Positions 33,893 through 42,546 of a DNA stretch of 57,265 bases are shown one piece after another. The stretch is from Verrucomicrobiota bacterium (lineage in GTDB: Bacteria; Verrucomicrobiota; Verrucomicrobiia; JABWAM01). Numbering within the stretch: the first letter of the stretch is position 1; each line of letters begins with the position of its first letter. The notes beneath the pieces were generated by a model. It worked only from the letters and a program-made list of their open reading frames with translations. It searched no databases and was not told where the DNA came from. Location of the stretch: NCBI GenBank assembly GCA_023269615.1, contig JAHFSY010000029.1, positions 1 through 57,265 on the forward strand. The letters run 5' to 3'. A program made the translations under genes and the position numbers.

Positions 33893-36633
33893 TCGGAAGA
33901 GTTGCTGCCCTCGATAAAGCTGCGCAGGGAATCATTCTCGCGGTCGCTGATCGGAAGGATTTTCACGCCGTCAATCTCGATCACGCCGTAGATGTAATTG
34001 AAGTCAATTTTCAGGAGACCGTCCTGGCTGACAGGCGCCTTGAGCTTGGCCCCGACTTTTCTCCATTGCCCGAAGGTGCGGTCCACGGGAACGACCTTGC
34101 TGCCTTCCTCGGCGTCGCTGGAATTTCCGGCGCCCTGGAGGGTGAGGATGAATGCGGGCGCGTAACCAAAAGCGGCCTGGCCCTCCTGCTCGCGGTACCA
34201 GAATTCGACCCAGTAATATCCGTTGGCCATCATGTTGCGGAGGCGTTTGAAATAACTGAAACTGTTCATTGCCGGCAATCCCTGGATGAAGCCGACGTGA
34301 GGGCCCATCATGCCGAGGAGGGGGGTGAACTTGAAATGCTCGGGCCGGCCGGGATGCACTTTCTCAGTGGGCTCGAAACCGGTGACGAAACCCTTGAAGC
34401 CGATGTCGGTGACATCCTCCTTGCCTCCGGCAGGCTTGTCTTCCTTTGCCGCCTGCTGGCGCTGGATGCGTCCTTTCACGACGCGGAGGTAGGCATCCAG
34501 GTTCGCCGATTTGTAGTAATCGGGATAGGTTTCACGGATGGAATCGAGCCATTGCATGGTCTTGTCAAACTTTTCCATGCGGTAATAGGTGTCGGCGATG
34601 CCGAAGAACGCGCGATCGCGGAAGCCGCTCCACTGGGACAGTTTCACGAGCACCTCGTAATTGCGGATGGCCTCCTCGTAGCGTCCCGCGTAGCGGTCGG
34701 CCTCGGCGCGCAGGAAGCGGTAGAGTCCCTGCATTTTCTGCTCGGGATAGTTGATCTCGATTTGTTCCAGCAGCTTGCGGCTTTCGCGCACGTCGCCGCT
34801 CCGCAGCTTCTGTTCGGCCACGCGCAACGTCGCGCCCATCTTGATGGCGTCCATGGACGAGCTGGTCCTGAACTGGTCGCCGCCCAGGCCGTTGGCGAGC
34901 TGGTAAGTCTTGGCGGCCTCGGGGATCTGGCCGGATTCAAGGAAGAGATCGCCCCAGTGAATCGCCGCCTGGCGGATGAGCGGGATGCCGAGCCCCTTGT
35001 GTTCGTTGATGAGCTTTTCGTAGAGCCGGCTCGCCTCCTTGAAGTCGCGCAGGTTTCTCCAGTTGATGTCGGCTCCTGTCATCAGGATCTCCGCCTGCAG
35101 GCTGGGAAGTTTTGCGAATTCGGTGAGCGGCTTGTCCATGAGCTTCACGGCCTCCGCCCCCCGTCCCTGCTCGGCGACGGCCTGCATCAGCGATGTGAAA
35201 TAAATCACCCGGCGCTTGGGGTCGCTGCCGGGCTTGTCGAGGAGGAATTTCGCCAGCTTCTCGATCATCGGCCAGCGGTCGGGCTGTTCGCAGATCAGCA
35301 GGAAGTCAAACACGGTGTTGACCTGCAAGTTGTCCCAGCCAGTCCAGTTGAGCTCTGAAAGGATTTTTGAGGCGGTGGCGAGCGATGCGGGGCTTGTCGG
35401 CGAGGTGCCGGTCCACACATAGATGGTCTTGGTAAAAGGCGGCATGTTGGGCGCGGACTTGAGCGAGACCTTGTATTCGCCGGGCTTGAAGTAAATGTGT
35501 TGCACTGCCACCGTGTTGGTTCCGGTCAAGGTCGCCCCGTCGCCGAACGTCCATTGGAGGCTCTTGGGATCGTGGACGTTGCCCTGCGCCTCGAAGCGCG
35601 CGAGGTAGAGCGTGACGCCCTCGGAGGTCAGGCAGTCGTCCACTCCGAAGGCGAAGGTGGCGGACTGGGCGCCCGAGGAATCTTCCACGCCAGCCACCTC
35701 GGCGAAGAGGGGTTGAGGGAAGGCTTCGGCGGGAACAAGGGCCGGGCCTGTGGCGCCGGGCGGCATCCACAGGAGCGTGCAATAGCCTTCCGCCGCCGGG
35801 TTGTTGCCGCAGACCTGGTGGACTTCGAAGGGATAGACGCCGACCGCGAGATCAATGGCCTCCCACAAATTGGTGTCCGCGCGGCCCTTCATGCGCACAT
35901 TGGAGCCGGGGTGATCGAAGAGCTTGTAGTTGGTTCCGCCCTTGTTGATGAAGAAGAAGGATGCGTCATCGGCATTGACCATGAAACGGTAGTACCCGGC
36001 ATTGGTGATGCTGAGGAAGCCGCGGTAGGATGAGGCGAAGTTGCGCGGGTTGTCGGGGCGGACGGGGCTTTCAATCTGCGCGACGTAGGGAACCCACGCG
36101 TTGCCGGTCACGGTGTCACTCTTCTTGAGTCCTGCGTTTACAGACGCCCAACTATCAATCACATCGCCCTTCCACTCGCGGAACTCCCCGTAAACTCCCT
36201 CGGGCGCCACGGCGGCGGCTTGTGCGCCGGGCGCATTGGGATACACCGCGTAGGCCCAGTAGAAGCGCTCGTTGCCGACGCGCTTGAACTGGATGAGCGT
36301 GTCGCCCGTGGTGTGATACGAAACCACGGTGGTGGGGAGAACCTCGCCGGTGCGCGACTGGACCACCACATCGCCGCCGTCGGGACGCAGCCAGCCCCCC
36401 GTGGGCAGGCGTGCGACGACGGACTGGGACCGGTTGGTAAACACGCCGTTGTCGCCCACGACGCGGAGCGGGAAACGGATTCGATAGCCGCCAAGCCACG
36501 CCGGCGACTGCACCGTGGTTTCATCGACCTGGGCAAGAGCCATCCACGACATGAAAAGCACCGCCAGCAGCGGCAACCATTTCCAGATCGGGCGATGGAT
36601 GCCGCGCGTGGGCGTTCGCGGGTCAGGAATCAT
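33889..36633 (-). CDS. Large secreted protein: PA14-like, PKD-like, TPR and C-terminal beta domain
   Basis: The 914-residue protein has an N-terminal signal or anchor helix (about 17-35, WKWLPLLAVLFMSWMALAQ). A beta domain (about 45-130) precedes a PA14-like region (about 190-310: SSYRGFLSITNAGYYRFMVN, ADDASFFFINKGG, then YPFEVHQVCGNNPAAEGYC). A PKD-like fold (about 355-400) has LQWTFGDGATLTGTN and FKPGEYKVSL. Helical TPR repeats run from about 415 to 735 with bacterial signatures such as YEEAIRNYEVLVKLSQ and RAFFGIADTYYRM. The last about 150 residues look like a jelly-roll carbohydrate-binding module. The domains point to a surface or periplasmic scaffold. The stop overlaps the downstream start (ATGA); the upstream gene ends 3 bp before its ATG. 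Confidence 0.8.
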   Translation of the reverse strand: MIPDPRTPTRGIHRPIWKWLPLLAVLFMSWMALAQVDETTVQSPAWLGGYRIRFPLRVVGDNGVFTNRSQSVVARLPTGGWLRPDGGDVVVQSRTGEVLPTTVVSYHTTGDTLIQFKRVGNERFYWAYAVYPNAPGAQAAAVAPEGVYGEFREWKGDVIDSWASVNAGLKKSDTVTGNAWVPYVAQIESPVRPDNPRNFASSYRGFLSITNAGYYRFMVNADDASFFFINKGGTNYKLFDHPGSNVRMKGRADTNLWEAIDLAVGVYPFEVHQVCGNNPAAEGYCTLLWMPPGATGPALVPAEAFPQPLFAEVAGVEDSSGAQSATFAFGVDDCLTSEGVTLYLARFEAQGNVHDPKSLQWTFGDGATLTGTNTVAVQHIYFKPGEYKVSLKSAPNMPPFTKTIYVWTGTSPTSPASLATASKILSELNWTGWDNLQVNTVFDFLLICEQPDRWPMIEKLAKFLLDKPGSDPKRRVIYFTSLMQAVAEQGRGAEAVKLMDKPLTEFAKLPSLQAEILMTGADINWRNLRDFKEASRLYEKLINEHKGLGIPLIRQAAIHWGDLFLESGQIPEAAKTYQLANGLGGDQFRTSSSMDAIKMGATLRVAEQKLRSGDVRESRKLLEQIEINYPEQKMQGLYRFLRAEADRYAGRYEEAIRNYEVLVKLSQWSGFRDRAFFGIADTYYRMEKFDKTMQWLDSIRETYPDYYKSANLDAYLRVVKGRIQRQQAAKEDKPAGGKEDVTDIGFKGFVTGFEPTEKVHPGRPEHFKFTPLLGMMGPHVGFIQGLPAMNSFSYFKRLRNMMANGYYWVEFWYREQEGQAAFGYAPAFILTLQGAGNSSDAEEGSKVVPVDRTFGQWRKVGAKLKAPVSQDGLLKIDFNYIYGVIEIDGVKILPISDRENDSLRSFIEGSNSSE

Positions 36634-36636
36634 AAA

Positions 36637-37350
36637 TCATTGGGGCTCGTACGTGATGCGCAGTTCCCAGCTTGCGGTACCATCGTAGATGGGGGATTGC
36701 AACTGGATGGCTGTGTCCTTGTCCTCCACGCTGATGAGCCATCCGTGATTGGGCGCCGCGCCCGTGTACCAGAGTTCCACGTCCTGGGTGAGATTGACGG
36801 ATTTCTCGCCCACTTCCGGGACGCCGATCACGGTGGAAGGCTTGGTGGCTCGGTCGGTGGAATTTCCGCGTGCGCCCGGCACCGTCCATGCCTCCTTGGT
36901 CGGGCGGATCATGCGGAACTGGTTGCAAACGCCGACGCCCCAATCCACGAGGATGCGCCAGAAGTAGAGGCGCGCCTGGGGGGGGCTGACCAGGGCGACG
37001 GGAATGGTCAGTTCCGCGAGGGAGATGTGCTGGCCCTTGGGAATTTTATCCAGGGGGTAATGGATGAGGAATCCTGACTGGGGTGTGCAAAATTGAGGCG
37101 CGTTTCGAAACATTCCGACGGTCCCTTCGTAGGCGGCCCAACTGTAGCGCGGCCCCTGCTCGGTGATGGCTGCGACGCGGTCGATGTCCTCCGCTTTCAA
37201 GGCGATGGTTCGCGCCTGCAATGCGCATGGCAGTGCGAGAGCGAGGAGCGCGGGCAGGGCGAAACCCTTCAGCCCATTTGAAATTTGATCACCGCCAAGG
37301 CGGGACAGGAATTTGATCACCGCCGAGGCGGGACAGGAATTTGAGATCAT
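36637..37350 (-). CDS. Secreted DNRLRE-like protein
   Basis: The product has 237 residues if it starts at the ATG at 37350, which overlaps the previous stop (ATGA). The signal-peptide core FALPALLALALPCALQA is preceded by an unusually long 28-residue n-region encoded by a 28-bp tandem repeat. The mature part resembles DNRLRE-type beta-sandwich domains: SGFLIHYPLDKIPKGQHISL, YFWRILVDWGVGVCNQF, KEAWTVPGARG and ELWYTGAAPNHGWLISVED. A downstream non-ATG start near the signal core cannot be excluded. The role is unknown, likely extracytoplasmic binding. Confidence 0.68.
   Translation of the reverse strand: MISNSCPASAVIKFLSRLGGDQISNGLKGFALPALLALALPCALQARTIALKAEDIDRVAAITEQGPRYSWAAYEGTVGMFRNAPQFCTPQSGFLIHYPLDKIPKGQHISLAELTIPVALVSPPQARLYFWRILVDWGVGVCNQFRMIRPTKEAWTVPGARGNSTDRATKPSTVIGVPEVGEKSVNLTQDVELWYTGAAPNHGWLISVEDKDTAIQLQSPIYDGTASWELRITYEPQ
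37283..37345 (-). repeat. 28-bp tandem repeat across the start of the DNRLRE-like gene
   Basis: The plus-strand unit ATTTGATCACCGCCAAGGCG then GGACAGGA occupies 37283-37310. It is repeated at 37311-37338 with one change, and a third copy begins at 37339. Twenty-eight is not a multiple of three, so the two units are read in different frames, and gain or loss of one unit would put the signal peptide out of frame with the ATG at 37350. The unit contains the small inverted repeat CCGCC-n-GGCGG. Confidence 0.85.
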
Positions 37351-38513
37351 TTCGCTTCTCCCACCGCCACGTACAGGCGGTCCAGTTTTTCCGAGTAGGC
37401 GACGGCTCTTACCGTGGGCTCTCCCAGGGTGGCCATCTCGGCGGTTTTGCTGAAGCTGCCGTCCGCCTCAAGCTTCACCAGGTAGATGGCATTCACGCCG
37501 CCGATCGCCAGCTTGTTCTGGCGCGCCATGAAAACCGGTGCGGTTTGGAACACCCCGCCCCCCACGTTGACGCGGGTCGGGAGCATCGTGAGGTATCCAT
37601 CGGCATGTTCCATCCGATGAATATACGAGGCGCTGAGCGTGGTTGTATAGATGAAGGGCAGCTTGGGATGGCCGGTAAGCAGGCAGGGCGTGGCAACGCC
37701 GGGAAACATATACCAGTCCACCTGCCCCCGCCGGTTCTCGATGTCCCATGTGGTGGGTCCGTTGTAGCCCCCGTAGATCACGGCCTCGTTCGACCCGGAA
37801 ACAAAACCCGTCCCGATCGGGTAGCTCATCATGGGCGTGACCATGACAGGATGCACCACGGGAGCGTTTCCCTTGATCGGCATGCCCTGGGCGTCGAGAC
37901 GAAAATAGCCGACCGAGGCGTCATATCCCGAGACGGGGACCGACGCGCGGAGGTTGGGCATGAAAAGACGCTGCGCGTTTGGGCTGATGCCAAGCCCGCC
38001 GTTCATCAGCTTGTAATTGAATTCGGGCCCGCGCGCGTGGCTTTGGACGAGCTGGAGGGTTCCATCCTTTACGGCATAAATCAGCAGGTGGTCGAATTCC
38101 TTGAAGATGGGATTCTGTTCCGGCACGCCCACGTCGGGGCCGGCGATGTCCTGCCAGACGTAGAGCAGGGGGAGGGTGGGGTGGAAGGCGAGCGCGAGCG
38201 GATAATTCTCAAACGCCTTCAATGAATCGGCGCGCGGAAGGGCGATGCGAAAGGGGGATGCGGATACCTTGCCACTGGTATCGAGCTTGTACACGCTCAG
38301 ATGCTGGTTGTTCAGCACCTTGTGTCCCACGACGAGGATGGATTGGGCATCGCTTACGGCCGCGCACATCGCATTGGGAAGCACCACTTGCGCCAGGCCT
38401 GCGATGGTGGTTGCGGCGGGGGCGGCAATGTCAAACTCACGCTGCGCGCATACGGGAAGGGTGCCACCTGCAACCCATGCGGTGAGCACAAGGAGGCGTC
38501 GAAACCAGGTCAT
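37347..38513 (-). CDS. Secreted beta-propeller-like protein
   Basis: The 388-residue protein has a signal peptide (RLLVLTAWVAGGTLPVCAQ). The mature chain shows the repeated blade pattern of YVTN/lactonase-like seven-bladed propellers: SILVVGHKVLNNQHLSVYKL, PLALAFHPTLPLLYVW, LLIYAVKDGTLQLV, GLGISPNAQRLFMPNL, GYFRLDAQGMPI and VRAVAYSEKLDRLYVAVGEA. No lactonase active site can be seen. It is translationally coupled to the DUF4175-like gene before it and to the DNRLRE-like gene after it (ATGA at both ends). Confidence 0.75.
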   Translation of the reverse strand: MTWFRRLLVLTAWVAGGTLPVCAQREFDIAAPAATTIAGLAQVVLPNAMCAAVSDAQSILVVGHKVLNNQHLSVYKLDTSGKVSASPFRIALPRADSLKAFENYPLALAFHPTLPLLYVWQDIAGPDVGVPEQNPIFKEFDHLLIYAVKDGTLQLVQSHARGPEFNYKLMNGGLGISPNAQRLFMPNLRASVPVSGYDASVGYFRLDAQGMPIKGNAPVVHPVMVTPMMSYPIGTGFVSGSNEAVIYGGYNGPTTWDIENRRGQVDWYMFPGVATPCLLTGHPKLPFIYTTTLSASYIHRMEHADGYLTMLPTRVNVGGGVFQTAPVFMARQNKLAIGGVNAIYLVKLEADGSFSKTAEMATLGEPTVRAVAYSEKLDRLYVAVGEAK

Positions 38514-41500
38514 CGTTCGGAAAGTTTCTCGTAGTAGTATTTGACGGCATCCTCGTAGCCCGGCGTGGTCTGCCAGGCGGGTTCATCGAGGACGCGCCCC
38601 CTGACAGCCTGGTCGCGCGGCACGCTGGCCTGGAAGCCGGCGACCGCGCGGTTGAAAACACTCATCTCGTTGCGCAGGCGGTCAATCGTTTCCGCCTGCA
38701 TGCGGAACACATCGGGATTGGGCCGCTCCTTCATCCGCTCGAGATTTGCCGTCATCTGCTTCTCAATGTCGTCCAGGTAATCCGTGGGCAGGTAGAGATT
38801 CTTGAATTCCTTCTTGATGACCTTCACGCGTTCGATCATCTGCTCCTGGGTGCCGGTCATGTCGCGGAGCATCTCGGCGACGCGCGGGTCGAGGGGTTTG
38901 CCCTGGCGCTCCACGATCTTGTTCACGGCCTTGGGTTTTTCCATGCGCTCGGCGTACTTGTCCTTCCATTCGCCGGCATCGTGCGGGCTGAACTGCGATT
39001 CATCGCTGGCCGTGCGTTTGCCGCCCACGCCGGCGGAAGGATCCTTCTGCATGTCGTCGGTCTTCACTTCCTTCATGAGGCCGGCCTGGTCGGGCGCTTC
39101 GTCATCCCCGTCCTGGGCCTCGTCACGCCCGCGGCGGTTCACGGCTTCGTCACCGGCCACTTTTCCATGCGCCCGCGCGCCTTTGCGTCCCGCGCCCGAG
39201 GTGCCGCCGATATTGGTGGTGGGTGGCTTCATGTTGCCGGTAAGGCCGACAGCCGCGTTGGAATTCATGCGGCCGCTCAACTTGCCGCCCACCGTCCCGG
39301 TGTCGAGCATGGTCATCGCCGTATTGATGTTCATGGTCTCAAAATCCTTCTTCATCTCGTCGGCTTCCTCCAGAAGTTTGCCCACGAGGTCTTCCAGTTT
39401 ATCTGGTATCTTCGGGGCCTCGACGGCATTGGGAGGCAGGTCGGAGGTGTTGGGCGCCCTCGGGGTGGCGCCTCCGGGCGTGTTTCCGAGTGACATCTGG
39501 CTGAAGTCGGGACGCATTCCCTCGTTGGCCTTGTTCTTGAGGGCCTCCTTCATCGCATCGTCGAACTTGAATTCAAAAATCTTGCCCCCGATGAGACCAT
39601 CCTTCATGGCTGCAGCTTTTTCGGCAGCTTCCTTTTTCTCCTTCATGGTGATGAGGTCGGAGATGGAGATTTCCTTGGTGCTGACCATGTCCTCGGAGTT
39701 GCCGGCCTTGAGTTCTTCGATTTCCTTCTGGCCCGCGAGTTTTTTCTTCTCTTCCTTCATCTGTTCGATCGTGCGCGCCGCAGCCTCGGCCTGGGCCTTC
39801 TTCAGCGCCACATAAATGGCCCCGAGCGCATCACCCGCGAGCGTCTGTTTGGCCGCCCCATCCTTCCAGCGTCCTGCGGCGAGGTCGGCGCCCGCGGCCT
39901 GCATCTGCGCTTTGACCCCCGCACCGTCGAGACCCGCTGCCGCGTCGGAAAAAGATTTCCCGAGCGTCGGGTCAACCTTGGTCACGCGCTCGGCGATTCC
40001 GGTGAAGGCGGTCTGCGCCAGTCCCGCAAGCGCGAGGAGTTTCTGCTGGCGCTGGGAGTTGGATTTCTGGATCAGATCGGACGCGTTGCCGGGCGGGGCA
40101 TTTTCCGCGAAGCCGCCGGACTCGTCGCGCAGGCTGAACTGGCGGTCGGCCAGCATTTTTGTGAAAGGTGTCATGTTGGCCAGCTCCCAGTCCTGGCGGA
40201 ATTTCACGTACTGCCCGAGGAGATCCTCCATGCTGCGCACCGTGCGCTCCTGGGTGAGCCGCGCCTCGGCGAGTGCCGCGCGCATCGTCTGTGGATTGTC
40301 GCGCGAAAGGACGCTTTCCAAAATGCGGCTTGAGCGCACCATTTCAGTGTCGGCCAGGATTCCAAGAGACATCCGCAGGTTGCCCGCCTGCTGGGGCATC
40401 TCGCGCGCCACCGCACCGGTGGAGAGGCGCACCGTGTCTTGGTAACGCGACTGGTCGCGCATCGCATTGCCGAGATCGCCCAGGTTTTTCTGGTCATCCC
40501 AGCGCAGCCCGGACGCGGGATCGAGCTTGGCCATCCAGTCGGTGGCTTTCTGGATGGACTGCCCCTCGGCGGCGATCTGCTGGCGGACATCCGCCTCCGT
40601 TTTCAAAATCTGTTCGTACAACACCTGGAACGAAGCGCCTTCGCCGCCGACAAGCAGCGTGTAACTTTCGCCCGTGGTCCATTGGTTGGCCTTGAGCGGA
40701 TCCGCGTCCTTCCCCCGCAGCGCGATCTCGATCCTGTCGCCTTCCGTCACTCCCATGGTTGCCACGGGCAGCGCGTAATCGCCCGTGAAATCCTTCGCGC
40801 TGCCGCTCACCTTCCAGATGTTGATCGGCTTCCACTCCACCAGGTCAACCTTCGCATCCGCCGCCGGCGCGTTGGTGCTCACGCTGCCCACCACCGGCCT
40901 GGCGTAGAAAATTCCCACCTCCACCAGCCCATAGTCATCGGCCGCCACCGCCTTCAGCGGATAGATCGTGCTCACCTGCGCCTCGTTCTGCTTGTTCATG
41001 CCGGTCAGCGTCAGGCTGGGCGCCTGGTCGGCCATGATATGCAGCGCATATTTCGGGCTCAGGCGCGGTGTCTGTTTCCCCTGGTGTGTCTCAAGCTGGT
41101 ATCCCAGCACGTCATTGAAGGTGACGTCGCCCGTGTATTCCGTTGGGCCGTTCTTCTTCAGCGCGATGCGCTCGATGGATGGCTCCGGGGCGGTGGCCGG
41201 CTTTTCCTTGTCCGTCTCACCCGCCTTCGGCACGGGCGCGGGCGGCACCACCTTTTCCAGCAGCATCACGGCTTCGTCCGACGCCTGGTCGAGCACAAAG
41301 GTCAGCGTCGCGCGCGTGTTAAAAAGCGCTTCCAGGTCGGCCCCGGCGCTCTCCGTTTTCATGTCGGGCATGCGGGTGTATTCGGGATAATGATACTGAA
41401 CCTTGACCAGGTTGATCTGCGGCGGCGTGGGGATGTCAATCTCGTACGATGGGCTGCTGAAATCGCCGCCCTTCACCCAGTACGTTGTCGAGCGCTCCAG

Positions 41501-42442
41501 GTTTTTGAAAGTGTACGACGCGTGGTCCCCGTTCACCGGGATCGTGTCCGACGTGTGAACGCCGGCCACATTTCGCTGGATCACCAGCTCGTCCGGTTTT
41601 TGCCCCTCGATCCGGATCGTGATCACCACGTCGCTGCCGGGCGATGCCTGCACGTTGCCCGGCTCCACCGTGAGCTCGGTGCGATAGATGATCTTCGTCT
41701 TCGAAAATGGGTTGATGAGGCGCCCGCCGGAGCTTTTGAAGATGTCGGGGCGCAGCACCCAGAAGCACACGCCGAAGGCGATCATGAGCGTGGCGACGGA
41801 GAGGCGGATGAGCGCGGGCTTGATCTTCGAGGCCTGCTGCAGCTCGATCTGCTTGAGCCGCGTGTAATTTTCCTGGATGACGGCGTTGTTGAGCTCGGGA
41901 GTCCTGGAATTGACATCACGCGCGATCTGGATGGCGTTGATGAGGCGGTTGTCCACGCCCTTGCTTTGCTTTTCCATGGCGATGGCCACCTGGTCCTCCG
42001 TGAAGCGCGCCTGTTTCCATTGCCGGGCCAGCCACCAGCCGAACCCGCCCACCGTGCCAAAGAAGAGCCCGCATGCGACGAAACGCCCCCACGTGGGAAG
42101 GTGGATGAGATTGTCCAGAAGAAGCATCAGCAGGAAATACCCAAGCGGAACGGCGATCGCGAGGCCGAGCGCTTCGAGCACGATGAGAATCTTCCAGCGC
42201 CGCGTGCTGCGGCCCACCACCTGGCGAAGCTGGACGACCAGATCGTTGGACGCCATCTTCGCGACATGCTGCTGTGATTTGTCGGGCGCACCCGCGGCGG
42301 CGTTCGGCGGAACCGGGGCGGGAGGGGGAGAGGCAACGGGTTTTGGAGCGGCGGAAACCGCCTTGGGAGCGACTTTCGGACCGGCCGTAGCAACCACCTT
42401 GGGGGCAACGGCGACTTTCGGAACGGCTTTGGGCTGAGCCAT
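38510..42442 (-). CDS. DUF4175-like giant membrane protein, first gene of the MoxR operon
   Basis: The protein has 1310 residues from the ATG at 42442; an upstream start at 42478 is possible but adds nothing recognisable. The N-terminal about 60 residues are low-complexity Pro/Lys/Ala (PKVAVAPKVV type). Three membrane helices (about 90-115, 120-145 and 212-232) carry the fold start seen in DUF4175 proteins. A long periplasmic part has beta domains (about 250-590), helical coiled regions with many Gln/Lys/Glu (about 590-900), glycine-rich low-complexity stretches and a final helical tail. There is a sigma70-like promoter just upstream. The stop overlaps the next start. Function is unknown; homologues accompany MoxR/BatA clusters. 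Confidence 0.75.
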   Translation of the reverse strand: MAQPKAVPKVAVAPKVVATAGPKVAPKAVSAAPKPVASPPPAPVPPNAAAGAPDKSQQHVAKMASNDLVVQLRQVVGRSTRRWKILIVLEALGLAIAVPLGYFLLMLLLDNLIHLPTWGRFVACGLFFGTVGGFGWWLARQWKQARFTEDQVAIAMEKQSKGVDNRLINAIQIARDVNSRTPELNNAVIQENYTRLKQIELQQASKIKPALIRLSVATLMIAFGVCFWVLRPDIFKSSGGRLINPFSKTKIIYRTELTVEPGNVQASPGSDVVITIRIEGQKPDELVIQRNVAGVHTSDTIPVNGDHASYTFKNLERSTTYWVKGGDFSSPSYEIDIPTPPQINLVKVQYHYPEYTRMPDMKTESAGADLEALFNTRATLTFVLDQASDEAVMLLEKVVPPAPVPKAGETDKEKPATAPEPSIERIALKKNGPTEYTGDVTFNDVLGYQLETHQGKQTPRLSPKYALHIMADQAPSLTLTGMNKQNEAQVSTIYPLKAVAADDYGLVEVGIFYARPVVGSVSTNAPAADAKVDLVEWKPINIWKVSGSAKDFTGDYALPVATMGVTEGDRIEIALRGKDADPLKANQWTTGESYTLLVGGEGASFQVLYEQILKTEADVRQQIAAEGQSIQKATDWMAKLDPASGLRWDDQKNLGDLGNAMRDQSRYQDTVRLSTGAVAREMPQQAGNLRMSLGILADTEMVRSSRILESVLSRDNPQTMRAALAEARLTQERTVRSMEDLLGQYVKFRQDWELANMTPFTKMLADRQFSLRDESGGFAENAPPGNASDLIQKSNSQRQQKLLALAGLAQTAFTGIAERVTKVDPTLGKSFSDAAAGLDGAGVKAQMQAAGADLAAGRWKDGAAKQTLAGDALGAIYVALKKAQAEAAARTIEQMKEEKKKLAGQKEIEELKAGNSEDMVSTKEISISDLITMKEKKEAAEKAAAMKDGLIGGKIFEFKFDDAMKEALKNKANEGMRPDFSQMSLGNTPGGATPRAPNTSDLPPNAVEAPKIPDKLEDLVGKLLEEADEMKKDFETMNINTAMTMLDTGTVGGKLSGRMNSNAAVGLTGNMKPPTTNIGGTSGAGRKGARAHGKVAGDEAVNRRGRDEAQDGDDEAPDQAGLMKEVKTDDMQKDPSAGVGGKRTASDESQFSPHDAGEWKDKYAERMEKPKAVNKIVERQGKPLDPRVAEMLRDMTGTQEQMIERVKVIKKEFKNLYLPTDYLDDIEKQMTANLERMKERPNPDVFRMQAETIDRLRNEMSVFNRAVAGFQASVPRDQAVRGRVLDEPAWQTTPGYEDAVKYYYEKLSER

Positions 42443-42491
42443 ATCAAAGGAATCTACAGCATTGTGGCGCAATGACAAGTGAAACGCGTCG

Positions 42492-42521
42492 ATTTTCTGA
42501 GAACGACTTCAGGCTTGTCAA
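42492..42521 (-). promoter_or_regulatory. Candidate promoter of the ten-gene MoxR operon
   Basis: On the minus strand a perfect TTGACA (42521-42516) is followed after 18 bp by GAAAAT (42497-42492). Transcription would begin near 42485, about 43 nt before the ATG of the DUF4175-like gene. The -10 box is weak. No other promoter of this strength was noticed inside the run down to 23927. Confidence 0.5.
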
Positions 42522-42546
42522 GAGATGAGGGGCGGGTGCGAAGAGA

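Noticed and set aside
36637..37350. Pseudogene call because of the repeat-disturbed N-terminus
   Set aside because: The frame stays open through the repeat, the signal-peptide core and the whole DNRLRE-like domain, and it is coupled to intact neighbours.
40439..42277. Long plus-strand open frame opposite the DUF4175-like gene
   Set aside because: Arginine/histidine/leucine-rich shadow without motifs; the minus-strand frame has membrane helices and a coupled operon context.
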